Part shown: positions 1-8,819 of the stretch, in pieces
How positions within the stretch are numbered: the first letter of the stretch is position 1
How the letters are laid out: every line of letters begins with the position of its first letter
Assembly: GCF_014647915.1 (NCBI RefSeq)
Contig: NZ_BMQC01000012.1
Span: forward strand, 33,584-97,583
DNA length: 64,000 nt
DNA from: Pilimelia terevasa
GTDB lineage: Bacteria > Actinomycetota > Actinomycetes > Mycobacteriales > Micromonosporaceae
Reading direction: 5' to 3'
The notes under the pieces: model-generated
The model's input: the letters and a program-made list of their open reading frames with translations, nothing else
Databases searched by the model: none
Told to the model about the DNA's origin: nothing
Made by a program: the position numbers and the translations under genes

Positions 1-522
1 GCCCTTCATGCCGCCGACGGTGACGTAGAAGATCATGAGGGCGCCCACCCCGGCGATCACCCAGACCTTGGCGGCATCGCCGGTCACGCCGAGCAGCAGC
101 GACACCACCGACGCCGCGCCGACCATCTGCGCGACCAGGTAGAACGTGGACACCACGACCGTCGACACCCCGGCCGCGGTCCGCACCGGGCGCTCCCGCA
201 GCCGCGCCGCCAGGACGTCGGCCATGGTGTACCGGCCGCTGTTGCGCATCAGTTCCGCGACCAGCAGCAGCGCCACGAGCCAGGCGACGAGGAAGCCGAT
301 CGAGTACAGGAACCCGTCGTACCCGTTCAGCGCGATCAGCCCGGCGATGCCGAGGAAGCTGGCCGCGGACATGTAGTCGCCGCCGATGGCGACGCCGTTC
401 TGCAGCGGCGAGAAGGACCGGCCGCCGGCGTAGAAGTCGGCGGCGCTGCGGGTCTGCCGGCTGGCCCAGACGGTGATGCCGAGGGTGAGGGCGACGAAGG
501 CGAGGAACAGGGCGATGGTCAT
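1..522 (-). CDS. actP: Cation/acetate symporter, SSF family (N-terminal 174 residues; runs off the left edge)
   Basis: The visible part starts MTIALFLAFVALTLGIT and contains ADFYAGGRSFSPLQNGVAIGGDYMSAASFLGI. This is characteristic of the first transmembrane segments of ActP-type sodium:solute symporters, which import acetate and other short-chain monocarboxylates. Several hydrophobic segments follow, and the read ends at VTVGGMKG, so most of the roughly 540-residue protein lies outside the window. The ATG overlaps the stop of the upstream DUF485 gene as ATGA, so the two are translationally coupled. The DUF485 partner supports the acetate-type call over other SSF members. Substrate specificity is inferred from the family. 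Confidence 0.9.
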   Translation of the reverse strand, partial: MTIALFLAFVALTLGITVWASRQTRSAADFYAGGRSFSPLQNGVAIGGDYMSAASFLGIAGLIALNGYDGFLYSIGFLVAWLVALLLVAELMRNSGRYTMADVLAARLRERPVRTAAGVSTVVVSTFYLVAQMVGAASVVSLLLGVTGDAAKVWVIAGVGALMIFYVTVGGMKG

Positions 523-881
523 CGGGTGGCCTCCCCGGCGGAGTCGGACGCGCCGGCACCGGACGTGGCGCCTGCCGGCCCGGTGTCGGCCGCACCGGCG
601 GTGCGGTGGTCGGCGGCGGTACGCAGGCGGTCGGCGAGCGGGTCGAGTCGGCGCCGGGCGTAGGCGGCGTACCAGGCCGCGATGCCGAACGTCGACGCGA
701 ACTGGCCGATGCCCAGCAGGAGCGCGACGTTGACGTTTCCGAACACGCGCACGCCCATGAGGTCGCGCGCGTACGCCGACAGCAGCACGTACAGCAGGTA
801 CCAGGCGAGGAACGCCGCGGTCATCGGGAACGCGAACCGGCGGAACCGGCGGCGCAGCACCTCGATGTCGGAGTCGGACAC
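519..881 (-). CDS. DUF485 (YjcH-like) small membrane protein
   Basis: This 120-residue protein starts with GTG (MSDSDIEVLRRRF), preceded by a clear GGAGGAG ribosome binding site. Two hydrophobic helices (about residues 15-35 and 47-72) form the DUF485 core, and a low-complexity Ala/Gly/Thr tail follows. DUF485 proteins are encoded directly upstream of actP-type symporters (yjcH-actP in E. coli) and are thought to help them. Here the two genes overlap by 4 bases in the same order. The longer upstream reading frame was rejected because it would cross the tRNA gene and lacks a ribosome binding site. Confidence 0.88.
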   Translation of the reverse strand: MSDSDIEVLRRRFRRFAFPMTAAFLAWYLLYVLLSAYARDLMGVRVFGNVNVALLLGIGQFASTFGIAAWYAAYARRRLDPLADRLRTAADHRTAGAADTGPAGATSGAGASDSAGEATR

Positions 882-1169
882 GACAGCTCCTCCGCGTGGT
901 CGTGGCAGCGGTGCCGCCGGCCGGCCTGGTCCGGGCTCCGGCGGGGGCGCTGCGGACTGCCCCTCGGCAGGGGCGACAGCAGGTTCTGGGGGAAAATTCA
1001 CTGTGGAGACACTAGTGCCGGGGCAGGCCCGGCGGTGGCCGCGCGGGCGCGGGGACAGCGGGAGCACGCAGGGCGGTGGTAGCGTGTTACGCCGTTCGGG
1101 CGTCGTCCATCGCCATCTTCGACGACACCGGCAGTGTTCAGCCACCCGGTGAGTAACGCGGATAGCAAG

Positions 1170-1202
1170 AGAGGTCATTTCCCACAGTGGGAAATGACCT
1201 CT
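1170..1202 (-). terminator. Hairpin downstream of tRNA-Pro
   Basis: A perfect 15-bp inverted repeat (1170-1184 and 1188-1202) has a 3-nt loop. It lies 8 bases past the 3' end of the minus-strand tRNA and has only a short weak T run after it. It is most likely the tRNA terminator. It also sits between the tRNA and the DUF485/actP pair and may insulate them. Confidence 0.75.
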
Positions 1203-1210
1203 GACCTGCG

Positions 1211-1284
<74 letters not shown>

Positions 1285-1431
1285 CGATCGCCCGGCAAGC
1301 CTAGCAAACCTCGCACCCGCCCTACGGCAGCCCCCGCAGCGGCAGCGGGCGCTCCGAGAGGACCGGGTGCGGTGACGCGCTCCGGCCCGCCCCGGGAGGG
1401 GCGGGCCGGACGAATCCTGCGGTAACTGCGC

Positions 1432-1758
1432 CTAGCAGTGCCCGACTCGCGGCTGCGCCGTGACGCGGTCGGCGACCACCCACACGTGCGACTGGTAGCC
1501 GTTGTTGGTGCCGGCGCTGACCTTGAAGTAACGGGTCCACCAGTAGTCGTCGTAGCACCAGACCGGCGCCCACTGTCCGTAGGCGACGCCGCGGGTGCGG
1601 CAGGCGGAGAAGTTCATGCATCCGTGGACGCCGGTGTCGTTCAGGATCCAGCCGCGGTCGCCATTGGCGGCGGCGGCCGGCTGGGCGGCGAGGGTGAGTC
1701 CGGTGGCGGCGAGGGTGGCGGCGGTGAGGGCGGCGGCGAACGTGGCGCGGATGCTCAT
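1432..1758 (-). CDS. Small exported protein of unknown function
   Basis: This 108-residue protein starts at ATG behind a GAAGGGGA ribosome binding site. A classic Sec signal peptide (MSIRATFAAALTAATLAATGLTLAAQPAAA) is followed by about 75 mature residues rich in Trp and Tyr (WAPVWCYDDYWWTRYFKVSAG) with four cysteines that could form two disulfides. The size and aromatic pattern resemble small SH3-like or matrix-interacting secreted proteins of actinomycetes, but no family was recognised with certainty. The next gene on this strand also encodes an exported unknown. The reading frame continues upstream without a good start, so the signal-peptide ATG is preferred. Confidence 0.75.
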   Translation of the reverse strand: MSIRATFAAALTAATLAATGLTLAAQPAAAANGDRGWILNDTGVHGCMNFSACRTRGVAYGQWAPVWCYDDYWWTRYFKVSAGTNNGYQSHVWVVADRVTAQPRVGHC

Positions 1759-2012
1759 GCTTCCCCTTCGGTTTCGGCGTGCTGACCGGTGCCCGGCTGA
1801 GCTTTCCACCGCTTCAGGGGACACGCCCGAGGGTGACACGATCGTGTACGGGGGTGAGCGTGGCGGCTCGGGCTGGCCGGGTGTCGCGGCCACCTTTGCC
1901 GACGGCGCTGGCCCGTACGCGGGAAACAATTCTGAATGCTCCGAAATTACCCTCGAAGGCTGACGGCACAGACGACACATCGACGGCCTGGATCTGCCAA
2001 TGCGACAGGCGG

Positions 2013-2696
2013 CTACCGGCGTTGGGGAGTGCCGTTCGCGGGCCAGATCTGGGGCGTCCCGAGGGCGACCAGGCGGAACTGGCGTACCTGCGGGGCGTAC
2101 CAGCGATGCGTGGGGATCCTGCCGGCGGCGTTGGTCCGGTAGGTCGACAGCGTGACCCAGGCTCCGCCGGCCGCCGGCCGGGACTCCAGGCGCACCATGG
2201 CGGCCGGCCAGTCGGTGAACTGGTTGGCCGCGGGACTGTAGGCGCGGGCCAGACCCCCGGTGGTCACGTGGGATCCCGAGCGCTGGGCGGTCAGGGCGAC
2301 GCCGGAGGCGCGCTTGACGAGGAACGACATCGACTGCTGGGTATAGACGTTCTCCGTGAGGTCCGACGTGCCGGCACCGGTGGCCTCGTAGGTGCCGAAC
2401 CCCTCGCTGTCGTCGAAGGTGATACCCGCGGGTTGGGGCCAGTGCATACCGCTGAAGTGCAGCGTCCTGGTGCTGGCGTCGGGGCGGGTGATCAACCAGG
2501 TGGAGTCGGGGTGGTACCGGTCGCAGGCGGCGTGCTCGTCGACCCACAGGAACACCGAGGGCTTGTTGATCCGGACATCGGGCATGTCCAGGTGCACCAC
2601 GCACGGCGGGTCCGCCGCCGCCGCCGCACCGGGCGCCCCGGCCAGAAGCGCGCTGGCGAGCAGGGCCGTGGTTGCCCAAGCTGTCTTCTTCTCCAT
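2013..2696 (-). CDS. Exported protein of unknown function
   Basis: This 227-residue protein starts at ATG with a GGGGGA ribosome binding site 6 bases upstream. The N-terminus MEKKTAWATTALLASALLAGAPGAAAAA is a Sec signal peptide. The mature part has two nearby cysteines (CVVHLDMPDV and HAACDRYH) and a repeated beta-rich texture (TWLITRPDASTRTLHF, AWVTLSTYRTNAAGRIPTHRWY), which suggests an Ig-like or beta-sandwich secreted domain. No catalytic motif was seen. The 550-base gap to the divergent protease gene probably carries both promoters. Confidence 0.72.
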   Translation of the reverse strand: MEKKTAWATTALLASALLAGAPGAAAAADPPCVVHLDMPDVRINKPSVFLWVDEHAACDRYHPDSTWLITRPDASTRTLHFSGMHWPQPAGITFDDSEGFGTYEATGAGTSDLTENVYTQQSMSFLVKRASGVALTAQRSGSHVTTGGLARAYSPAANQFTDWPAAMVRLESRPAAGGAWVTLSTYRTNAAGRIPTHRWYAPQVRQFRLVALGTPQIWPANGTPQRR

Positions 2697-3246
2697 GGTT
2701 TCCCCCGGCATGGGAATGGCAGATGGATAGACCGCCCGTGCCGATGCTACTCCCAAATCGAACAAATAGGGGCAGACAGTTGGGCGATCGAGTCCAGAGC
2801 TGGTGTGGCGTGGGCGGTCTGGTGGCTGCCAGCAACCGCTACGAGCGGCACAGCCCAGCCAGTTGGCCCGGACCTGTCCACCGCTGCTGCCGCTCGCGGC
2901 CACCAGCCGCCGGACCGCCGGTCGTGATCGCCCGACCCCGAACCGCCTCGCACGTCGACACCGGTCGAATTGACATTTGTACAATTGCGCTGCTCCGTCA
3001 TTGCCGCTGCGCGGGTCGTTCGCGGGAAGCGCTGGATTAAAGCGATCGCCGCTGATCTTCGGGTCCGGTCGCGGATTACCTCGCACCCGGGCGCCGAGAA
3101 CCACGCAGGTATCGCCATCGCATTGTTTTGCATCGATGTCGTGGTTAGTGTGGGACACGCCTTCATCCGGGTGCGCGCACCGCCAGGTGCGCTTTGCGCA
3201 CCCCACGGCTCCACCCACCCCCGCAACCCACCGAAGGAGACACGTG
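2697..3246. other. Intergenic region between divergent exported-protein genes
   Basis: This 550-base stretch holds no convincing gene. Reading frames across it have poor codon use and no ribosome binding site. It is locally A+T-richer around 2968-2990, where TTGACATTTGTACAATT contains a -35-like TTGACA and the palindrome TTGTACAA, and again around 3118-3150. Both are plausible promoter areas, but no complete -35/-10 pair could be assigned. Confidence 0.5.
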
Positions 3247-3966
3247 ATGCGTCGCGTCATGACCCTCACCCTCGCGGCCGCGGTCGCCGCCACCGCTTTC
3301 GTCGCCCCAGCGGCGGCCGCCGACCCCGGCCAGAGCCGCATCGACAAGGGCAAGTTCTCCACTGACGCCCCGTGGGGCGCCCAGTTCATCCGGGTCGACG
3401 GCAGCCGACCCAACGCCATCGTCTGCAGCGCCTCCGTCATCGCGCCGGACTGGATCCTCACCGCCGACCACTGCCTGACCTACCAGAACACCGGGCGCAA
3501 GTTCGCCGTCCTGGTGGGCAGCCTCAAGCGGGGCGAGGGCACGCGGTACGAGGTCGCCTCGCACATGAGCAAGTACGACGTGACCCTCATGAAGCTGGCG
3601 ACGCCGATCCCGGAGGCGGCCGTCGCGCCGGTCGCCGACGCCGTACCGGCCATGCCCAGTGCCGACATCGAGATCTACGGCTGGGGCCTGGAGTGCCCCG
3701 CGCAGACGAACGGCTGCAAGCCGGCGCCCGCGCTGAAGCAGGCCACGCTCACGTACAACCGCAAGGCGCGCGACCACAAGGGAGGCCCGGCCCTGGGCCT
3801 GCAGCGCGGTACGGGCAACGCCTCCAACGGCGACTCCGGCGGCCCGGCCTGGGCTGGCGGCAAGATCGTGGGCGTCGCCTCCACCGCGGTGCGGGACACC
3901 GCCGAGTACTCCAGCGTCGGCGAGCCCGAGATCCGTCGGTGGATCAGGGATAACGCCGGCGTCTGA
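3247..3966 (+). CDS. Secreted trypsin-like serine protease (S1 family)
   Basis: This 239-residue protein starts at ATG with an AAGGAG ribosome binding site. The signal peptide is MRRVMTLTLAAAVAATAFVAPAAAA. The catalytic triad is visible: His75 in LTADHC, Asp111 in SKYDVTLMKL, and Ser197 in NGDSGGPAW. Cys60 and Cys76 flank the histidine loop as the usual disulfide, and Cys150/Cys157 may form another. Length fits bacterial S1A chymotrypsin-fold peptidases. The short N-terminal stretch RIDKGKFSTDAPWGAQFIRV may be a propeptide. It would act outside the cell. The C-terminal helix EPEIRRWIRDNAGV matches the family. It is closed by a strong terminator 67 bases downstream. Confidence 0.93.
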   Translation: MRRVMTLTLAAAVAATAFVAPAAAADPGQSRIDKGKFSTDAPWGAQFIRVDGSRPNAIVCSASVIAPDWILTADHCLTYQNTGRKFAVLVGSLKRGEGTRYEVASHMSKYDVTLMKLATPIPEAAVAPVADAVPAMPSADIEIYGWGLECPAQTNGCKPAPALKQATLTYNRKARDHKGGPALGLQRGTGNASNGDSGGPAWAGGKIVGVASTAVRDTAEYSSVGEPEIRRWIRDNAGV

Positions 3967-4033
3967 CGGCACCCGGGGGGCCGTCGCCGTGCGCCACGCG
4001 CGCCCGTCCGGAGGCCCGCAACGACCGAAACAT

Positions 4034-4080
4034 TGAAAGAAAACGCTGGGGACTCTTCCCGTCCCCAGCGTTTTCTTTCA
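4034..4080 (+). terminator. Strong intrinsic terminator after the protease gene
   Basis: A perfect 20-bp inverted repeat (4034-4053 and 4061-4080) has a 7-nt loop, a G+C-rich core (ACGCTGGGGAC) and an A-run/T-run base, so it can end transcription on either strand. It lies between the protease gene and yaaA, both on the plus strand. It is one of the most perfect intrinsic terminators in the window. Confidence 0.93.
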
Positions 4081-4154
4081 TGGACGAAACGCCAGTCGAA
4101 TTCGTGGTCGACCCCCACCGCCCGCGGCCGGGCCACGGCAGAATCGTCGGCGTG

Positions 4155-4928
4155 ATGATCCTGCTGCACTCCTCCAAGGCGATGCGCGTACCCGCCCCGG
4201 CCGGCGGACCGGCCCGCGCGACCGGCACCCCGGCACTGGTCGCCGACGCCGTCACCCTGATGCGGGAGCTGCGCGCGCTGACGCCGGCCGGGACGGCCCG
4301 GGTGATGGCGGTCTCGGCGGACCTCGCCGCGCGGACCCGGGCCCTGCACGACGCCTGGGACCCGGCCGGCGTGTCGGCGGCCGCGGACACGTTCGTCGGC
4401 GACATCTACAGCGGCCTGCGCGCCCGCGACCTGTCCCCGGCCGACCGCGACCGCGCCCAGGACCGGCTGCGCATCCTGTCCGGCCTCTACGGCATCCTGC
4501 GCCCGGACGACCTGATCTGCCCGTACCGGCTCGAGATGGGGTACCGGCTGCCCTCGGGCACGCTGTACGCCTACTGGGGCGACCGGATCGCGGCGCAGTT
4601 GCCGGCCGAGGGCGGCATCGTCGACCTGACCGCCGCCGAGTACGGCCGGACGGTGACCCGCCACGTGGCGGCGGACCGGCTCGTGACCCCGAAGTTCCTG
4701 ACCGTCGACGCCAGGACCGGGGAGCCGGGCTTCGTCACGGTGCACGCCAAGATCGCGCGCGGGGTGTACGCCCGGTGGCTGGTCACCGCGCGGGTGGAGT
4801 CGGCGGCGCGGCTGCCGGAGTTCGCCGAGATCGGCTACCGGTACGACGGGGCGCGCAGCCGGCCCGCCGCCCCCGTCTACGTGTGCCGGGAGTTCGGCGG
4901 GAAGGGCCTCAGCGTGCGCCTGACCTGA
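4155..4928 (+). CDS. yaaA: Peroxide stress protein YaaA (DUF328 family)
   Basis: This 257-residue protein, the usual length for the family, starts MILLHSSKAMR. Family hallmarks are GDIYSGL, LSGLYGILRP, IVDLTAAEYGRTV and a C-terminal FGGKGL. In E. coli YaaA lowers free intracellular iron during hydrogen peroxide stress and binds DNA. Cytosolic action is expected. An in-frame ATG at 4080 was rejected because it lies in the preceding terminator. No clear ribosome binding site precedes 4155, so the message may be leaderless. A second strong hairpin follows the gene. Confidence 0.9.
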   Translation: MILLHSSKAMRVPAPAGGPARATGTPALVADAVTLMRELRALTPAGTARVMAVSADLAARTRALHDAWDPAGVSAAADTFVGDIYSGLRARDLSPADRDRAQDRLRILSGLYGILRPDDLICPYRLEMGYRLPSGTLYAYWGDRIAAQLPAEGGIVDLTAAEYGRTVTRHVAADRLVTPKFLTVDARTGEPGFVTVHAKIARGVYARWLVTARVESAARLPEFAEIGYRYDGARSRPAAPVYVCREFGGKGLSVRLT

Positions 4929-4975
4929 CGGCGCGCGCCCGCCGGGTCAGGCGCGCGCCCGGCCGCCCGCGGCGA

Positions 4976-5012
4976 CCGGTGCCGCGGTCTCCACCCGGGA
5001 CCGCGGCACCGG
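4976..5012. terminator. Bidirectional terminator between convergent genes
   Basis: A perfect 14-bp G+C-rich stem (4976-4989 and 4999-5012) with a 9-nt loop lies exactly between the stop of yaaA and the stop of the minus-strand gene ending at 5014. It has no T run, as is common in high-G+C actinobacteria. Confidence 0.8.
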
Positions 5013-5013
5013 G

Positions 5014-5289
5014 TCAGCGCCGGGACTCGTCGACGAGGGCGGCGGCGACGTCGTCGAGCTGGTCCTCGTCGGGGACGAACCCGGCGGCGATGTCCGGGTG
5101 CAGGCCCTCCCGGGTCTCGGCGAGCAGTTCGTCGGCCACCTCGTCGACGCTCTCGCCGTGGTAGCGCTCCCCGACCCGGTCGACCGCGTTGCGCAGGGCG
5201 GAGGTGAGCTGGTCCTGCAGCGGGCCCCGGAGCTTGCGCTGGACCGGGTCCATCGAGGTGGGATCGAGGGTGACCTGAGCGTCGACCAT
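5014..5289 (-). CDS. Small acidic protein of unknown function
   Basis: This 91-residue acidic, probably helical protein (MVDAQVTLDPTSMDPVQRKL...) has a GGGAG ribosome binding site upstream of the ATG. No signal peptide, membrane segment or cysteine is present, so it should be cytosolic. Composition is normal for real genes here, with C/G in third positions, and the stop abuts a shared terminator, which supports a real gene. No family was recognised. Confidence 0.65.
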   Translation of the reverse strand: MVDAQVTLDPTSMDPVQRKLRGPLQDQLTSALRNAVDRVGERYHGESVDEVADELLAETREGLHPDIAAGFVPDEDQLDDVAAALVDESRR

Positions 5290-5378
5290 GGCGTACTCCC
5301 GGACGGTGTGGCGGGGAAGGTGCGCCCCACATACCCAGGGTGACCGGCAGCTAACCCGGCTGCCGCCCGACCGGCGCC

Positions 5379-5651
5379 TCAGGCCGGCGCGGTCCAGTCG
5401 TTGTCGGCGGTCAGGCCGCGGGCGGCGAGTTCGCTGAAGCCCGCCTCCGTCGGCGTGAGGTCGGTGTGGTGCACCCCGAGCACGCTGTACTGCCGGCCGC
5501 GCGTCAACAGGTTGCGGTGCATCAGCCCGGAGGTGGTCGCGGTGACCGGCCGGTAGCTGCCCTCCATGAAGGCGCTGCCCTGCTGGTCGATGAAGACCTT
5601 CTCCCGGGCGGCCGCGGTGAGGACGGTGAGCTGGGTGTCGTTGAGGCGCAT
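5379..5651 (-). CDS. Small protein of unknown function, possibly winged-helix
   Basis: This 90-residue protein starts MRLNDTQLTVLTAAAREKVFIDQQGSAFMEG, with AGAAGGA upstream as ribosome binding site. The pattern of short helices followed by LMHRNLLTRGRQYSVLGVHHTDLTPTEAGFSELAARG is reminiscent of a small winged-helix DNA-binding fold in which the wing precedes LTPTEAG, a phrase common in MarR-like proteins. This is an inference from pattern only. A longer upstream frame lacks a ribosome binding site. Confidence 0.6.
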   Translation of the reverse strand: MRLNDTQLTVLTAAAREKVFIDQQGSAFMEGSYRPVTATTSGLMHRNLLTRGRQYSVLGVHHTDLTPTEAGFSELAARGLTADNDWTAPA

Positions 5652-5864
5652 GGCCGGTCGGTCCTTCTGGTGGTGTGTGCCTGCGGTGGGCAGCGGTGGC
5701 GGACGGCGACCGGGGGACGGGCGCGGGTGGCGTGGCGGGCTGCGGTGCAGGTCGGTGGACGGGTTACCGCCCAGTCTTCCACCAGCGGTGCGCGGGCCGG
5801 GACGACGGTACGGGCAAGCCACCCCCGCGGCGGTCGCCCCCGCGGGGGAGGCGGCCCGGCGCGC

Positions 5865-7097
5865 CTAGCGCGGGGCCGCCGGCACGGCCCACACGGGCGG
5901 GCGTCGCCAGCGGGGGATCTCCAGGTAGCTGAATCCGCGCAGCGCCCACTCGGCCGGCCCGTACTGGTGGGCCTGGAGCCAGTACGCGCTCCACGCAAGC
6001 TGGACGGCGAACAGCGCCACGGCGATGCCGAACACCGGCAGCGGCGCCAGTTCGCCGGTGAGTCCGAGTCCGTAGCCGGTGAACACGAACGCGCAGAACA
6101 CCGACTGGCTCAGGTAGTTGGTCAGCGCCATCCGGCCGGCCGGGGCGAACGCCCGGGCCAGCGCCGGCAGCCGGTGGAACAGCAGGACGGCGCCGGCCAG
6201 GTAGGAGGCCGCGAGCACCGGCGAGGCCAGGAAGTCGAGGGCACCGGCGAAGTACTGCAGCGCGGTGTCGGCGTAGTAGTTGCCGGCGAACGCGTACAGG
6301 ACGCCGCCGGGCAGGCCGACGACGGCGCCGGCCACGAGCAGCCAGCGCAGGCCGGCGCGGTACCGCATCGGGTCGGCCAGCAGGCGCAGCTTGCCGGCGG
6401 CCAGGCCGAACAGGAACATCGCCAGCGCCGCCGGCCCCTGGAAGTCGAGCAGGATCGCGGCCATGCCCCGGACGTCGTCCAGGCGCTGGGCGATGATCTC
6501 GCTGAAGCTGCCCTGGTAGGCGGCCTCGACGTAGCTGATGGTGTCGCTGGTCTCCACCGGGTCGGTCCCGTCGGGGTCGCCGGTGTGCCAGACGAGCACG
6601 CCCCGCCAGAACCACACCTCGGTGGCCAGGACCAGCAGCGCGGCGCCGAGGATGGCCGCGGTGCGGGGCCGCAGGTGGCGCAGCGGGAGCAGGAGCAGCC
6701 CGAGCGCCGCGTACAGCATCAGGATGTCGCCGTGGAACAGGAACACGGCGTGCGCCGCCCCGATCGCGAACAGGCCGAGGACCCGGCGCAGGAAGCGCGG
6801 CGTGAAGGCCGCGCCGCGGCGGCTGGCGGCGGTGATCTGGAGGGTGAAGCTGTAGCCGAACAGGAAGGAGAACAGCAGGTAGAACTTCGTCTCGAACAGC
6901 GCGTCGGTCAGCAGGTAGGTCCAGCGGTCGACGGTGCCCTCGAAGCGTGCGTCGAGGACGCCGGTGCCGCGGTACTGCGACGCGAAGTAGGTGATGTTGA
7001 CGGCGAGGATGCCGAACAGGGCGAGGCCGCGCAGGGCGTCGACGGTGGCGATGCGCCGCGTGCCGGCGTCGCCGGGGGAGGTGTCGGGTGTGCTCAT
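5865..7097 (-). CDS. DUF418 family polytopic membrane protein
   Basis: This 410-residue protein opens MSTPDTSPGDAGTRRIATVDALRGLALFGILAVNI. The RGxALFGI signature is typical of DUF418/YeiB proteins, which share a fold with membrane acyltransferases. About ten hydrophobic segments follow. The C-terminus contains GRMALTNYLSQSVFCAFVF and SAYWLQAHQYGPAEWALRGFSY, both matching the DUF418 domain, where W and GP-E-W-x-R are conserved. The molecular role of the family is not established. The gene is monocistronic, with a 497-base upstream gap. Confidence 0.88.
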   Translation of the reverse strand: MSTPDTSPGDAGTRRIATVDALRGLALFGILAVNITYFASQYRGTGVLDARFEGTVDRWTYLLTDALFETKFYLLFSFLFGYSFTLQITAASRRGAAFTPRFLRRVLGLFAIGAAHAVFLFHGDILMLYAALGLLLLPLRHLRPRTAAILGAALLVLATEVWFWRGVLVWHTGDPDGTDPVETSDTISYVEAAYQGSFSEIIAQRLDDVRGMAAILLDFQGPAALAMFLFGLAAGKLRLLADPMRYRAGLRWLLVAGAVVGLPGGVLYAFAGNYYADTALQYFAGALDFLASPVLAASYLAGAVLLFHRLPALARAFAPAGRMALTNYLSQSVFCAFVFTGYGLGLTGELAPLPVFGIAVALFAVQLAWSAYWLQAHQYGPAEWALRGFSYLEIPRWRRPPVWAVPAAPR

Positions 7098-7594
7098 TCA
7101 CCTGGTCCACGACATGGTGGTGGGCCACCGGCGGGAGTGGCGCGGGGCAGGACGCGCGCGGACCGGCGCGGCGGCGGGGGTCGCAGCCACGCTAGCCGGT
7201 GGGCGCGCGCACGGCCAGGTGACGTTGTCCGGGTCACGGCAATCTTGCCGGGACGTCCCTCTCGGGCGGGGGGAATCGTCGGCCGGCGGTGGCCGTTGAC
7301 GGAAATCCGGTGGTATGGCGCCCGGTCCGGCAGGGGCGCGCCGAGACGCGGGGACGCGCGGAGCTGTCGTCTCCGCACGTCCCCGCGGCGCCGCCTGGCG
7401 GCACTACCGGCGGCGACAGCCACCCACTGCGCCGCCGGTCTTCTCGTCGAGCCAGGTCACGGCCGGCGTCTGCCGGGGCGGTACCCGTTCAATGACTTAG
7501 AGCATTCACTAGTTTCATTTTTAGTCAAGAGGTGTGAACGCGCTGGTCGTGTCCGTTTGTACGCAACTCGCGGAGCCGCCGCGGACCCGCGTGG
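7098..7594. other. Intergenic region upstream of the DUF418 gene
   Basis: No gene is supported in these 497 bases. Most is G+C-rich, but 7490-7535 is strikingly A+T-rich for this chromosome. On the minus strand it includes TTGACTAAAAATGAAAC, a candidate -35 region, though no good -10 hexamer at a standard distance was found. Small frames here have poor codon use. Confidence 0.5.
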
Positions 7595-8248
7595 TCAGCC
7601 GCGTTTCTCGATCGCGGCGCGGATGGCCGGGAACTCGGCACGGGCTCTGGCCACGTCTTGGTGGTAGGCGAACACCAGGCCGCCGCTGCCGTGGTCGACC
7701 CAGCCGCAGACGACGACGGGCTGGCCCTCGACCGACCCCGCGCCGCAGCGGGCGGCGCCGCCGAGCGGGCCGGCGGCGACGTCGGCGGCCGGGGCCACCG
7801 ACAGCGACCCGGTCGCCCCGGTGAACAGCGTGTCCAGGTCGCCGTGCGGGTTCAGGCTGGCCAGCCTCGCCGCGGCGATCATGATGACGTCCTGCTTCCC
7901 GGGCTCGCCGTAGACCCCGGTGACGGGCGCCGCGGCGGGCAGGGTCCGCATCACCGTCGCCAGCTCCGCGGCGGCGGCCCGGAGCTGCGGGTCCGTCGTC
8001 GGCCTGCGGGCGCCGAGGGCGGCCGGGACGACGACCTCGGTGCCGACCGCGTCGGCGACCTTCCCCACGTCGTCCTTGACGAGCAGCCACACCGCACCGC
8101 CCCCGGCGCAGCACAGCAGCGCGAGCCCGAGCAGGACGAACAGAATGATCTTCCCGGTCCGGCGCGCGCGGGGCGGGGCGGGCGGCGGCGGTACCGCCAG
8201 GACGCCGTCGTAGGGGCCGGCGGGCGGCGGGGCGGGGTACTGCGACAT
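7595..8248 (-). CDS. Proline-rich single-pass membrane protein of unknown function
   Basis: This 217-residue protein starts at ATG with GGAG upstream. The N-terminal cytosolic segment is rich in Pro and Gly (MSQYPAPPPAGPYDG...), then RRTGKIILFVLLGLALLCCAGGGAVWLL forms one transmembrane helix. The outer domain of about 160 residues (DDVGKVADAVGTEVVVPAAL... to EFPAIRAAIEKRG) has two cysteines that may pair. The arrangement is common for actinobacterial surface proteins of unknown role. The gene just upstream encodes a much smaller protein with a similar proline-rich start and single helix. Confidence 0.72.
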   Translation of the reverse strand: MSQYPAPPPAGPYDGVLAVPPPPAPPRARRTGKIILFVLLGLALLCCAGGGAVWLLVKDDVGKVADAVGTEVVVPAALGARRPTTDPQLRAAAAELATVMRTLPAAAPVTGVYGEPGKQDVIMIAAARLASLNPHGDLDTLFTGATGSLSVAPAADVAAGPLGGAARCGAGSVEGQPVVVCGWVDHGSGGLVFAYHQDVARARAEFPAIRAAIEKRG

Positions 8249-8426
8249 CGGGGGGACTCCGTCGGCTGAGGGAGCGCGGGTGCGCGCGCCGGCCGGGCGG
8301 CCGGTGCCGCAGGAGCCTAGGAGCGGTGGCGCCGCCGCACGACGGGTCAGTCCGGTAGCCGACAGCGATCCGCCCGCCGCCCACGTCCAGCGCCGAGGCG
8401 GTTCGCGGCGGTCCGGCGAGTCGGCT

Positions 8427-8627
8427 TCAGGAGGCGAGCAGGTGCCACGCGGCCAGGCCGCCGCCGACGCACAGCACGGCCAGCAGGAGAACGGCCAGCG
8501 CGGCCCGGCCCCGCCACGGTTCCCGCGCGGGCACCGCGGGCGGCAGCAGGGTGCCGCTGACGACGTACGCGGCGCCGGTGTCGGGCGTGGGGCCGGACTG
8601 CGGCCGGGTCGGCGTGGCGTCGGGCAT
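8427..8627 (-). CDS. Small tail-anchored membrane protein of unknown function
   Basis: This 66-residue protein has GGAG before the ATG. Proline/threonine-rich residues 1-40 are followed by one C-terminal transmembrane helix (RAALAVLLLAVLCVGGGLAAWHLLAS), after which the protein ends. It resembles the N-terminal half of the downstream 217-residue protein in layout, without the outer domain. It may be a genuine small membrane protein or a degraded relative. No family was recognised. Confidence 0.55.
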   Translation of the reverse strand: MPDATPTRPQSGPTPDTGAAYVVSGTLLPPAVPAREPWRGRAALAVLLLAVLCVGGGLAAWHLLAS

Positions 8628-8819
8628 CGGGGCTCCGCAGGTTGACGGGTGGGGTGCCGAGGCTGCGGATCCCGGCCGGTACCGGTCGACCCTAGCGGCC
8701 GGCATCGACCGCCGTCGCCGGCCAACCGGCCGGGCGGCCGCGCCGACCGGCCCCGCCCGCCCCGCCCCGCCGCGGCATCCCGCCGCCGGCCGCCTGGCCG
8801 GCGGCGCACACTGGTACCT

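Noticed and set aside
2747..3226. A 159-residue minus-strand frame in the gap before the protease gene
   Set aside because: Codon use is atypical, no ribosome binding site or motif is present, and it spans the probable promoter region.
4080..4154. Upstream ATG of the YaaA frame at 4080
   Set aside because: It lies at the foot of a perfect terminator, and the extra residues do not match the family.
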